Assembly: GCA_016937035.1 (NCBI GenBank)
Contig: JAFGWS010000145.1
Span: forward strand, 1-20,555
Source: Pontiellaceae bacterium
GTDB taxonomy: Bacteria > Verrucomicrobiota > Kiritimatiellia > Kiritimatiellales > Pontiellaceae
DNA length: 20,555 bases
Reading direction: 5' to 3'
Position 1 is the stretch's first letter, and every line of letters begins with the position of its first letter. Of the stretch, positions 14,280-20,555 are shown piece after piece. Under the pieces are notes generated by a model. It saw only the letters and a list, made by a program, of their open reading frames with translations, was not told the origin of the DNA and did not search any database. The position numbers were made by a program, and so were the translations under genes.

Positions 14280-14907
14280 TGCGGTGTTGCCTTCGCAGAA
14301 ACCACACCGACATTCCGCCAATCAAGGCCAGCAACGCGCTTGAGGGTTCAGGAATCGCACCGGTAAAAATGTTTGCGCCGGGAGTAGACTCATATGCCCA
14401 ACCGTATATCCGGATTGATGAGCTGTGCGTTCGCCCCTCAATCTCTAACCATCCATAATGAGTTCCGTCTTCTGATTCAAATTCCAGTCCAATATAACCG
14501 TGAGATTCATAAAATTCTCCGTATTTTCCTGTGTCCAAGATGCGGATAAAGCTGCTGTAATTGTCTGAACCAAACCATTCTTCGGGATTGCTTTCACCGC
14601 TGTTTGAACCAATTAAATAGCCCGAATCTAGAGCTGCAACACGGCCACCAATATTTGGAGGCAGAGAAGGGAGGATTAAATATTTGTTTTCGCATTCAGG
14701 ATGGATACCAGAAAAATAATAATTTCCTGCAGCCAAAGAAAAATCAACTGTTCCGTTTGCATCCACATCAAGACTGAACAGCTCATCAGGCTGCGGAACC
14801 CATACATCGCCCAGTATAAAATTGGTTGGGCAATATATGATCTCGGCATGTAAAACAGCCGTCCCCGGAAGGACGACGACTGCAAGAATTACCTGCCAGC
14901 ATTTCAC
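14254..14907 (-). CDS. PEP-CTERM sorting-domain protein, upstream paralogue
   Basis: 217 residues, GTG start at 14907 overlapping the protease stop as GTGA, so the two are probably translationally coupled. Signal peptide MKCWQVILAVVVLPGTAVLHA (cut near 21). Middle: DVDANGTVDFSLAA, GIHPECENKYLI, IGLEFESEDGTHYGWLEIEG and IYGWAYESTPGANI, the pattern of secreted beta-sandwich PEP-CTERM proteins. The C-terminus is a full sorting signal: PEP at 186-188, hydrophobic helix (190-204), then RRQHR. In exosortase systems this tail is cut after membrane insertion and the protein is delivered to the surface. Exosortase genes are not in this window. The last residues SKDWKES arise from a palindromic repeat, so the original stop was probably lost and the tail lengthened. 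Confidence 0.88.
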   Translation of the reverse strand: MKCWQVILAVVVLPGTAVLHAEIIYCPTNFILGDVWVPQPDELFSLDVDANGTVDFSLAAGNYYFSGIHPECENKYLILPSLPPNIGGRVAALDSGYLIGSNSGESNPEEWFGSDNYSSFIRILDTGKYGEFYESHGYIGLEFESEDGTHYGWLEIEGRTHSSSIRIYGWAYESTPGANIFTGAIPEPSSALLALIGGMSVWFLRRQHRISKDWKES

Positions 14908-16874
14908 TGGTTGACCCCAGTTTCACGGCGCACACGCCAGAAGTGCACGTCCGAACTCGATGTAACAAATACCGAGTTCGTATTTGCGACTGTGGTGAAT
15001 GTGCCATTGGTTTGCCATGAACCGGATGAAAGATCGGTGCAGGTTTCAACCTGCATGTGGGCTCCGGGATCGCACTTTACACTGAGCAGGAATGTGCCAT
15101 TGGTCGGGGATTGCTCAAACTCCGCAATGACTGGAGATAATGGAGTATCTCCAGTGGTCAAGATGGATACTTTTTGATCCGAAGGAGACTGTTCGCCGAT
15201 TGTTCCTCCTGCGTGGGTGACAACGATTCTATAGTATCCGGGGGCAGGAGCGGCGATCTCCACCTGCTCAACATTATTTATATCGTCATACCCGGTTGTG
15301 GCAGAGGTGTTGCGAACGGATTCACGTTCCTGCTCAAGGTCAGGATCAAGAACCCACGGTTGGAAAATTTGAGTTCCAGCTTCATTCTCAACCCACAAAT
15401 CAAGGTTGTTGACCAGCATTGGGGTGTCATCATCCACATATCCGGTAAACTCACCCGGCAGGTCGCTCCATGCGATGGTTGCCTTGAACGCAGAACCATC
15501 CAAGGTAACCATCCACGAATTGGTTTCACCGACAGCCAGTTCCAGTTCCTTGATGTGTGTTCCGCGTCCATGCAGAGCATCCAGTTCAATTTGTTCCACA
15601 GCGGAAACAGCATTAAACAATCCCCAGCCCGTCAGATAATCGGGGCCGGCATTCAGCACATCATCGGCGGTGTGGATGGCGAGCGCTTTGAGTGATGAAT
15701 TGAGCAGGTCATCCGTTTCCGGGTCGAGATCGGGGAAAAGCTGTTTTCTCCGTTCCTGACAAAGCCCCAGACCTCCCGTGACCAGCGGGGCTGAGAAGCT
15801 GGTTCCTGAATAAGCGCTGGTATAGCTGTCTGTTGCCGAGGAAATCGGAGTGACAATTCCGTAAGAACGGACGGAAGAATCGGCTTCGCCGACCGCCACC
15901 ACATCCGGCTTGATGCGCCCGTCATCCGTCGGGCCGCACGCGCTGAAATCGGAAAGGTTGATGGTGGAATTACTTGCATAGCCCCATGTCAACCCGCCTT
16001 CATCGTGATAAACATCTTTCACGGAACCGACGGTAAGCACGTTTTTCGCAACGCCCGGAGGCATCACAGTATCAAATCCTGCGTCACCGTCTCCAGAACT
16101 CCAGTCTTTAGTGTAATAAACCAAGTCCCATCCATTACTAGAAGGGATGAAATAACCGCCTGCTGTCCCCGGCCCCCAGTTACGATTATTTCCTGAAGAA
16201 TAGACTAAAAGGTGACGAGGAGCATTGGTGGACATGAACGCATCAATTTCATTGCACCCTGTTCCGTCTGTGTTGGGGAAATATAACCCGCAGATAGGAT
16301 CTTCTATATAGCCGGGGAACTGTGTCCATACCCAGTAAATGTCTCCAAATGGGTGCATTTGTCCATTGTAATAATACTCATCGATATATTCGATGTCCCA
16401 TGCTGATTCTATTCCATATGAGTGATTCGAAGTGCGCAAACCCACGATGTTTGTCGTTCCTGCTGAAGCACTTGCAAGTTCGGCATTGAATTCTTCAATA
16501 TCGTAGGCATCAACGTAAGCATTAAACGCTACCCCACGTGAAAGCTCTCCGGTTGGAAGTCCAGATAGGCTTATTGTGCTTCCGCCCGCAGCCATTGTAC
16601 CGGCAACTCCGCTGGCATGATCGGAGAGTTGCGTAGGGTGGTTGTCCATTTGGATAACCCTGCCTGAAAATTCCTGGTGGTTGGTCAAGACACCCCCGTC
16701 TGCTTCCCATATACCAAGAATCACATTTGTCCCAGTCAGGTCGCGTCCGGTGGACGATGATGGCCACGGTGCGGAGTTGGTTGGCCACAGTTCATCGGCA
16801 CTAATTTCTGCCGCCGCACTCATATTATGGCTTTCAAGCCATACGGGATATCCATCAAATTCTCCCGCCAGCAC
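14904..16874 (-). CDS. Subtilisin-like (S8) serine protease, catalytic and C-terminal part
   Basis: Numbering is from the GTG at 16874, which is only the first usable start in this frame; the real gene most likely begins at 17356 and is split by a frameshift at 17001-17004. Catalytic residues are all present: Asp59 in GIWEADGG, His86 in DHASGVAGTMAAG, oxyanion Asn229 in YSSGNN and Ser359 in SGTSFSAP. After the protease domain (about 45-420) comes a jelly-roll/P-domain-like region (KELELAVGETNSWMVTLDG, ATIAWSDLPG, NNLDLWVENE, GYYRIVVTHAG). The last 70 residues (CDPGAHMQVETCTDL...FWRVRRETG) form a short beta module common at the ends of secreted PVC proteins. As read here it lacks a signal peptide. 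It is coupled to the PEP-CTERM gene by a four-base overlap. Probably an extracellular enzyme. Confidence 0.85.
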   Translation of the reverse strand: MLAGEFDGYPVWLESHNMSAAAEISADELWPTNSAPWPSSSTGRDLTGTNVILGIWEADGGVLTNHQEFSGRVIQMDNHPTQLSDHASGVAGTMAAGGSTISLSGLPTGELSRGVAFNAYVDAYDIEEFNAELASASAGTTNIVGLRTSNHSYGIESAWDIEYIDEYYYNGQMHPFGDIYWVWTQFPGYIEDPICGLYFPNTDGTGCNEIDAFMSTNAPRHLLVYSSGNNRNWGPGTAGGYFIPSSNGWDLVYYTKDWSSGDGDAGFDTVMPPGVAKNVLTVGSVKDVYHDEGGLTWGYASNSTINLSDFSACGPTDDGRIKPDVVAVGEADSSVRSYGIVTPISSATDSYTSAYSGTSFSAPLVTGGLGLCQERRKQLFPDLDPETDDLLNSSLKALAIHTADDVLNAGPDYLTGWGLFNAVSAVEQIELDALHGRGTHIKELELAVGETNSWMVTLDGSAFKATIAWSDLPGEFTGYVDDDTPMLVNNLDLWVENEAGTQIFQPWVLDPDLEQERESVRNTSATTGYDDINNVEQVEIAAPAPGYYRIVVTHAGGTIGEQSPSDQKVSILTTGDTPLSPVIAEFEQSPTNGTFLLSVKCDPGAHMQVETCTDLSSGSWQTNGTFTTVANTNSVFVTSSSDVHFWRVRRETGVNQ

Positions 16875-17000
16875 CTGAACTTTGCCTTCGCCATTTTTCC
16901 TTTTGCGTTGAACGCCATGCTTGGCGGCAATGGCATCCAGTTTGCGCTCGATTTCAGCCTGCTTTTCAAACGCCTTGTCTGCGGCTTTGAGCAGGCGATC

Positions 17001-17356
17001 TTTTCCTTGATGGCTTCCGCACTGCTTACAGGGTTTGATTTGTCCTTAACGGGTTTCAGCTCGCACAACTGAGGTTGTATGGTTTCGAGTTTTTTTGCCC
17101 ACTTAATCTTTGGATCTTCTTTATTTATCGTTGAACCAGAGGAAGCAGGTATTTTTTCTTTATCCTCTTCTGCCTTCAACCATTCCTCAAAAGTCGGGAC
17201 AGCCATTTCCGGCATACCCGCTTCGTGTTGAACTCGGTTGACGTTTTCCTGTGATTGTACAGCGGCCTTGTAGGCAGCCGATTGCTCCGGCGTTTGTGCC
17301 AGAGATGACATGCACAAGCACATCAATATGATCGAACCGGCTAACGTTTTCTTCAT
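17001..17356 (-). CDS. N-terminal part (signal peptide and propeptide) of the S8 protease, out of frame with the rest
   Basis: ATG 17356 opens MKKTLAGSIILMCLCMSSLA-QT, a clear signal peptide (cut after Ala20), with AAGGA upstream. The next 100 residues (PTFEEWLKAEEDKEKIP..., ending SSAEAIKEK) are charged and helical, like a propeptide. The frame stays open to 16820, but beyond about residue 119 it turns into improbable sequence (CSKPQTRRLKSRLKS). The neighbouring frame there reads DRLLKAADKAFEKQAEIERK, then runs without break into the protease. Adding one A to the A4 run (plus-strand TTTT 17001-17004) joins them into one protein of about 817 residues. Confidence 0.75.
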
Positions 17357-17717
17357 CGCTTTTTTATCCTTGTTTTAATTTTCCTTCGCCCTCGACATGC
17401 CAGCCCGCTCCGTTCGCTCCTTGTTCCGATAATATGGCATTAGATCGCAGAGCAGGAAAAATAACCAGTTCTTTTTTCGGAATAGCCTTATACTATTCGG
17501 GAAAGACATCATCCTTGCAATCTATTTAAAATTCTTCAATTCTGATATTGTTGGGGCGGGTATTTCTGCCTGCCTATCTCAATCGGCATCGTCGCGTTCT
17601 AAAAAAGAGCGAGCCAGTCGATCACCGCTGTAACGTAAGGGGTTATCCGTAAGATTGAGCTTATACAACATTTGCGGCAATAGGATTTGACTCTTCGGCC
17701 TCTCTACGTCCTTATGT
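17357..17717. other. Gap without a supported gene
   Basis: No frame on either strand resembles a known protein. A 66-codon minus-strand frame (17579-17779) has no motif. Its terminal part overlaps an inverted repeat CGTCCTT (17707-17713)/AAGGACG (17724-17730). The stretch upstream of 17356 presumably holds the protease promoter, though no strong -35/-10 pair stands out. Confidence 0.4.
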
Positions 17718-17915
17718 TTGCAAAAGGACGCTTGGCGGACAGGCATCTTTCTTACGAGCTGGTGGGTAAGCGGGAGCATTTGCGTGAAACTACTATATTA
17801 TGGAACTGGAAACTTTTCTTTACGACTTTTTGGAGAAGTTGGCTGGCACCCATCCATTCCCCTTGAGCAGGGGCTGGAAGAGACAGTGACTTGGTGGAAG
17901 GGGATCCTTCCATGA
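17718..17915 (+). pseudogene. C-terminal stub of an NAD-dependent nucleotide-sugar epimerase/GDP-fucose synthase-like gene
   Basis: Residues 42-65 of this frame (from 17841: GWHPSIPLEQGLEETVTWW, then KGILP) are the typical last helix and tail of extended short-chain NDP-sugar epimerases and GDP-L-fucose synthases (consensus 'LGWxPxxxLExGLxxTxxWY'). The preceding 41 residues are not epimerase-like, so nearly all of a gene of about 300 codons has been lost. The stop overlaps the methyltransferase start as ATGA, a typical operon junction, which shows that the stub is a truncation and not chance. It implies that this spot once belonged to a sugar- or polysaccharide-biosynthesis operon. Confidence 0.6.
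17895..17912 (+). promoter_or_regulatory. Hairpin covering the methyltransferase ribosome-binding site
   Basis: TGGAAGG (17895-17901), loop GGAT, CCTTCCA (17906-17912): a perfect seven-base-pair stem that includes the GGAAGGGG ribosome-binding sequence and the A of the ATG. It would block independent initiation unless opened by ribosomes finishing the upstream frame. Confidence 0.45.
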
Positions 17916-18781
17916 CGAGCTCCGGTTTCAAATGTATCTTTTGCGGATCGCATGAGGCCCAGCCCTGGCTGAAGGAATGTTCTGACTTTTATCTAAGAAA
18001 AAACGATCCGGTGGATTATGTGGAATGTTGCGGTTGCTCGCTGGTTCAGCAGTTTCCGATGCCAGCAGATATTCAGGCGTTATATGCGGATTATCCCGTG
18101 CACACATCCCGTAACGCGCTCCAGCGTTTGGCTCGTCGCATTTTTCACCAGCAGGTCTATTTTCACCCCGCCTCCGGTGCGGAACGAATGACCCTTCTGG
18201 ATTTTGGCTGTGGTGACGGAACATTTCTGAACGAGGTGAAAAGCCGGGTAGGGGAGGTTGTTGGATTTGAGCCTGGTGCCGCTCACGCCGAAACTCTTAC
18301 CGAACGATGCGGGTTTCCTGTTTATAGTTCTCTTCAGGCATTATGCAAAGAGCGGGCCGGGACGATCGATGTGATTACCGCTCACTATGTACTGGAACAT
18401 CTTTCTGATCTGCGGGGAGCTTTCGATGCTTTCCAAACGCTTCTAAAAAAGAACGGAACGCTTTATATCGCGGTGCCGAACATCCGGTCGTGGGAGGCCC
18501 GACTGTTTAAAACCTATTGGCACGGGCTCGATGCTCCCCGCCATCTCGTGTTTCCCGAGGGAGAGCATTTTGAATCCCTCGCGGCATCATACGGTTTGAC
18601 TATTACGAGGCGCTCGTTTGCCGCCTTTCCAAATACACTTTCCGGTAGTCTGGCGACCGTGCTGACCGGATATTGCAATCCGGTGCTGCTGCTGGGCTTT
18701 ACTCTGCCGTGCTGGCTGATTGCGCTGGCGGCGCCTTCCGGAACACAGGTTGTCGAAATGAAAAAGGGAACAGAAAAATGA
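17912..18781 (+). CDS. Class I SAM-dependent methyltransferase with N-terminal zinc ribbon
   Basis: 289 residues from ATG 17912, chosen for the ATGA overlap with the upstream stub; a TTG at 17891 is in frame. N-terminal Cys8-x2-Cys11 and Cys39-x-x-Cys42 (FKCIFCGS ... ECCGCSLV) form a zinc-binding knuckle as seen in sugar or lipid methyltransferases of cell-surface pathways. SAM motif I is LLDFGCGDGTFLNEV (95-109), with acidic GFEPG (118-122) ending the second strand, then ITAHYVLEHLSD (155-166) and LYIAVPNIRSWEARLF (184-199). DAPRHLVFPEGEHF (207-220) is typical of this group. A hydrophobic segment (about 254-275) near the end may contact the membrane. The lost epimerase partner suggests a role in O-antigen or exopolysaccharide sugar modification; substrate unknown. 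Confidence 0.85.
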   Translation: MTSSGFKCIFCGSHEAQPWLKECSDFYLRKNDPVDYVECCGCSLVQQFPMPADIQALYADYPVHTSRNALQRLARRIFHQQVYFHPASGAERMTLLDFGCGDGTFLNEVKSRVGEVVGFEPGAAHAETLTERCGFPVYSSLQALCKERAGTIDVITAHYVLEHLSDLRGAFDAFQTLLKKNGTLYIAVPNIRSWEARLFKTYWHGLDAPRHLVFPEGEHFESLAASYGLTITRRSFAAFPNTLSGSLATVLTGYCNPVLLLGFTLPCWLIALAAPSGTQVVEMKKGTEK

Positions 18782-18890
18782 ATCCACAGTCATCCCATTC
18801 ATCAAAGGTGCCAATCTTTGGATAAAGGCGTTGACGGAAGCGGCATACGAAATCAACTTGATTAGGATTGAAGCACTGGAAACGTTTTGT

Positions 18891-20180
18891 TTAGGCCAAT
18901 CGGCTTTTGTAATCGGAATAATCAAACCGGCGGACGACCTCGATGGATCCGTTGCGCTGAATGGCAATGTCGGGATGCTGTATGCCGTTAAAAAATGAGG
19001 TTTTGACCATCGAATAGTGCGCCATATCGCCGAAAACCAGTTGATCGCCGGGGGCCAGCGGTTCATCGAAAGAGTAGTCGCCGATCACATCGCCCGCCAA
19101 ACAGCTCAGTCCAGCCAGTCGATAGGTGAACGCCTTTTTGTTCGCTTCGCCTGCCGGATGGTTCAGCGCTTCAAAAAAGTCATTTTCTGTACGTTTACCA
19201 ATTGCCGGGCGATAGGGCATCTCCAGTACATCGGGCATGTGGCAGGTACAGGAGACATCCAGAATCGCGATGGGACCGTCGTTGTCGATCACGTCCAGTA
19301 CCGTTGAAACCAAAACGCCGGCGTTCAGCGCAAGCGCTTCGCCGGGCTCGAGAATCACCTGAACGCCGTAGCGTTTTTTGAAATCGTTAATCAATCCGCA
19401 AAGCAGATCGATATCATAGTCGCTGCGCGTAATGTGGTGTCCTCCGCCGAAATTGACCCACTCCATCTGCGAAAGAATGGCGTCGAACTGTTCCTCCACC
19501 GCCTTCAGCGTCGTCTGCAGTGCGTCCGCATTCTGTTCGCACAGGGTGTGGAAGTGCAGTCCGGAAATGCCTTGTAGGGCGGAAATGGTCGTAGACCTTT
19601 CCGCCGCGGCTGGAAGGCTTTCAGCCGTTCCAGCTCTACAATATTTATCAAAATCCTTTCTTCGAATTCCGAGACGCGATTTCGGGGCGCACGGATCATA
19701 AATCGAATGAGCGGGATCCTGCGTTGAGCATTCGGGGTTAATGCGAAGACCGAATTTGGGCAAAGACAGCGCTCCGCAGCGCTCCGCATCGAGGTAGGGA
19801 CGGCTCTCCGCAGCCGTCCGTGGCGGGGTGAGGACACCCCGCGCTACCAAAAGTTCCCTGCCAAATTTTTCCCATTGGGCAAACGAGTTAAAATCGATTT
19901 CGTCGCAAAGCGTCAGCAGTTCCGCAAAGTCGGTTTCGGAATAGGCGGCGGCGAAGGCGTGCACTTCACCGCCAAACTCTTCACGACCCAGTCGCGCTTC
20001 CCACGGCGAGCTTGCGCAGGTTCCGTCGAGATATTCCCGGATCACCGGGGCCAGCGGCCAGCAGGCAAAGCCTTTTAGAGCCAGCAATACTTTGCAACCG
20101 GTGCGTTCCTTAACGGACGAGAGAATCTCGCAGTTACTGCGGATGCGTGCTTCATCGATAATAAATACAGGGGTTTTCAT
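18891..20180 (-). CDS. nspC: Carboxynorspermidine decarboxylase with two palindromic-element insertions
   Basis: PLP enzyme of the alanine-racemase/group IV decarboxylase fold that converts carboxynorspermidine (or carboxyspermidine) to the polyamine; cytoplasmic. 429 residues from ATG 20180 (another ATG four codons earlier is less family-like), against about 370-385 in known NspC. PLP lysine Lys36 in LLALKGF; INPECS (147-152), YDPCAPKSRLGI (161-172), GLHFHTLCEQ (207-216), WVNFGGGHH (241-249), EPGEAL (278-283), DVSCTCHMPDVLEMPY (308-323), GLSCLAGD (357-364) and FGDMAHYS (383-390) are all intact. The excess length is at residues about 111-141 and 180-203, which are encoded by two hairpin elements. 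No carboxynorspermidine synthase lies adjacent. There is no Shine-Dalgarno sequence at the start. Convergent with the methyltransferase gene. Confidence 0.9.
   Translation of the reverse strand: MKTPVFIIDEARIRSNCEILSSVKERTGCKVLLALKGFACWPLAPVIREYLDGTCASSPWEARLGREEFGGEVHAFAAAYSETDFAELLTLCDEIDFNSFAQWEKFGRELLVARGVLTPPRTAAESRPYLDAERCGALSLPKFGLRINPECSTQDPAHSIYDPCAPKSRLGIRRKDFDKYCRAGTAESLPAAAERSTTISALQGISGLHFHTLCEQNADALQTTLKAVEEQFDAILSQMEWVNFGGGHHITRSDYDIDLLCGLINDFKKRYGVQVILEPGEALALNAGVLVSTVLDVIDNDGPIAILDVSCTCHMPDVLEMPYRPAIGKRTENDFFEALNHPAGEANKKAFTYRLAGLSCLAGDVIGDYSFDEPLAPGDQLVFGDMAHYSMVKTSFFNGIQHPDIAIQRNGSIEVVRRFDYSDYKSRLA
19572..19641. repeat. Inverted-REP-like double hairpin inside nspC, element B
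   Basis: Plan on the plus strand: TTGTAG, hairpin 19578-19605 (GGCGGAAA/TTTCCGCC plus GGTC/GACC, loop GTA), GCG, hairpin 19609-19634 (GCTGGAA/TTCCAGC plus GGCT/AGCC, loop TTC), one T, CTACAA. It encodes nspC residues 180-203. Each half is a hairpin with GTAG at its 5' side when read inwards from its own end, the form of a REP pair. Confidence 0.8.
19793..19848. repeat. Inverted-REP-like double hairpin inside nspC, element A
   Basis: Plan on the plus strand: GGTAG, hairpin 19798-19819 (GGACGGCT/AGCCGTCC, loop CTCCGC), GTG, hairpin 19823-19842 (GCGGGGTG/CACCCCGC, loop AGGA), one G, CTACC. It encodes residues 111-130. Next to it (19769-19788) is a perfect tandem duplication of the 10-mer GCGCTCCGCA, which can fold as AGCGCT-CCGC-AGCGCT and adds further residues to the same insertion. 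Confidence 0.8.
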
Positions 20181-20336
20181 GTAAGTACGCAATACACGGG
20201 ACGCGCATGAAAGGAAAGCTTGCGGTTGTGCTTTTTATGGACAGAATTCCGCCAAGAAGAAAATGGTCTGTGCCAAAGTGACATTGAACGTGGTGGCCTC
20301 CATCGGGGTCTACTCTGCTCGTGTGTCGGTATATAT

Positions 20337-20358
20337 GAATTCCGCAATAGCGAAATTC
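20337..20358. promoter_or_regulatory. Imperfect palindrome in front of the last lipoprotein gene
   Basis: GAATTCCGC-AATA-GCGAAATTC, one mismatch per arm, directly after TATATA-like sequence (20331-20336). It could be an operator or a small hairpin in the leader. Otherwise 20181-20423 shows no gene. Confidence 0.25.
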
Positions 20359-20423
20359 TCGGTACAGGAAGCGCGGCGAGTTATGACTCTGCGCTGAGTG
20401 GATTATTAAAAGGGAGGCGTATC

Positions 20424-20555
20424 ATGATGAATGGGGTAAGTATTTGGGCCAAGTGGCTTTCTTTGATCGGGGTTGCAGTGATTATGGCAGGATGCGCCAG
20501 CGAGTCGCATCGGTCGATTGAACCCACGCGGACGTCATCCGCCGGCAGCGTATAC
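20424..20555 (+). CDS. 5' end of a lipoprotein gene, cut by the window edge
   Basis: ATG 20424 follows AAAGGGAGG by six bases. The 44 visible residues begin MMNGVSIWAKWLSLIGVAVI and contain lipobox IMAGC with Cys24, then CASESHRSIEPTRTSSAGSVY. This is a clear lipoprotein signal, with the mature N-terminus a flexible tether. The tether faintly resembles the start of CsgG/HfaB-type secretion lipoproteins, but too little is visible to name it. Confidence 0.75.
   Translation, partial: MMNGVSIWAKWLSLIGVAVIMAGCASESHRSIEPTRTSSAGSVY

Noticed and set aside
17090..17096. Seven-A run (minus strand) in the protease N-terminal part as a programmed -1 slippage site
   Set aside because: A -1 shift there enters the catalytic frame upstream of its TAA at 17046-17048 and would terminate, so the frame change must lie downstream of it.
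18782..18890. Plus-strand open stretch (GANLWIKALTEAAYEINLIR) after the methyltransferase
   Set aside because: Looks protein-like but has no start codon or ribosome-binding site and soon runs antisense to nspC; possibly debris, not supportable as a gene.

Overview
The window looks like a chromosomal stretch of an anaerobic or fermentative bacterium of the Verrucomicrobiota/Kiritimatiellota (PVC) type. This placement is an inference. It rests on PEP-CTERM sorting tails, a secreted beta-helix protein with Pmp-type GGA/FxxN repeats, lipoprotein signals, an acetate-forming pta-ackA pair, carboxynorspermidine decarboxylase, and abundant small palindromic repeats with a decayed REP-associated transposase. 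No rRNA, tRNA, CRISPR array, prophage or intact insertion sequence was seen.

Layout: (i) 1-2210, plus strand: the end of an unknown gene, two lipoproteins and a glyoxalase-II-type metallo-hydrolase. (ii) 2217-6315, minus strand: a large secreted beta-helix/deiodinase-like/EF-hand protein, a zinc-ribbon-EIIA(Ntr) fusion, and thiE. (iii) 6376-8652, plus strand: a decayed ORF, a receiver-histidine kinase protein, and a repeat-rich gap holding the start of a dead RAYT transposase gene. (iv) 8653-11578, plus strand: pta-ackA, a strong terminator, and orn. (v) 11595-17356, minus strand: an N-acyl-D-amino-acid deacylase, then a tandemly duplicated unit of subtilisin-like protease plus PEP-CTERM protein. 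In the upstream unit the protease gene carries a probable 1-base frameshift. In the downstream unit the protease is reduced to a C-terminal pseudogene while its PEP-CTERM partner stays open. (vi) 17718-20555: the stub of a nucleotide-sugar epimerase gene overlapping a methyltransferase gene, nspC on the minus strand, and the start of a lipoprotein gene.

The most notable signal is inside nspC. Two elements of different sequence but the same plan (GTAG, hairpin, GnG, hairpin, one base, CTAC) sit within the reading frame and leave it open, adding about 50 residues. Their form is that of inverted REP pairs, and the same window holds a RAYT remnant. Other points of interest are a deiodinase-like thioredoxin fold with His where the catalytic Cys/Sec should be, several -10 boxes placed so close to start codons that leaderless or near-leaderless mRNAs are likely, TTTCCAA-N3-TTGGAAA palindromes at the edge of the protease pseudogene, and the frameshift in the protease gene.
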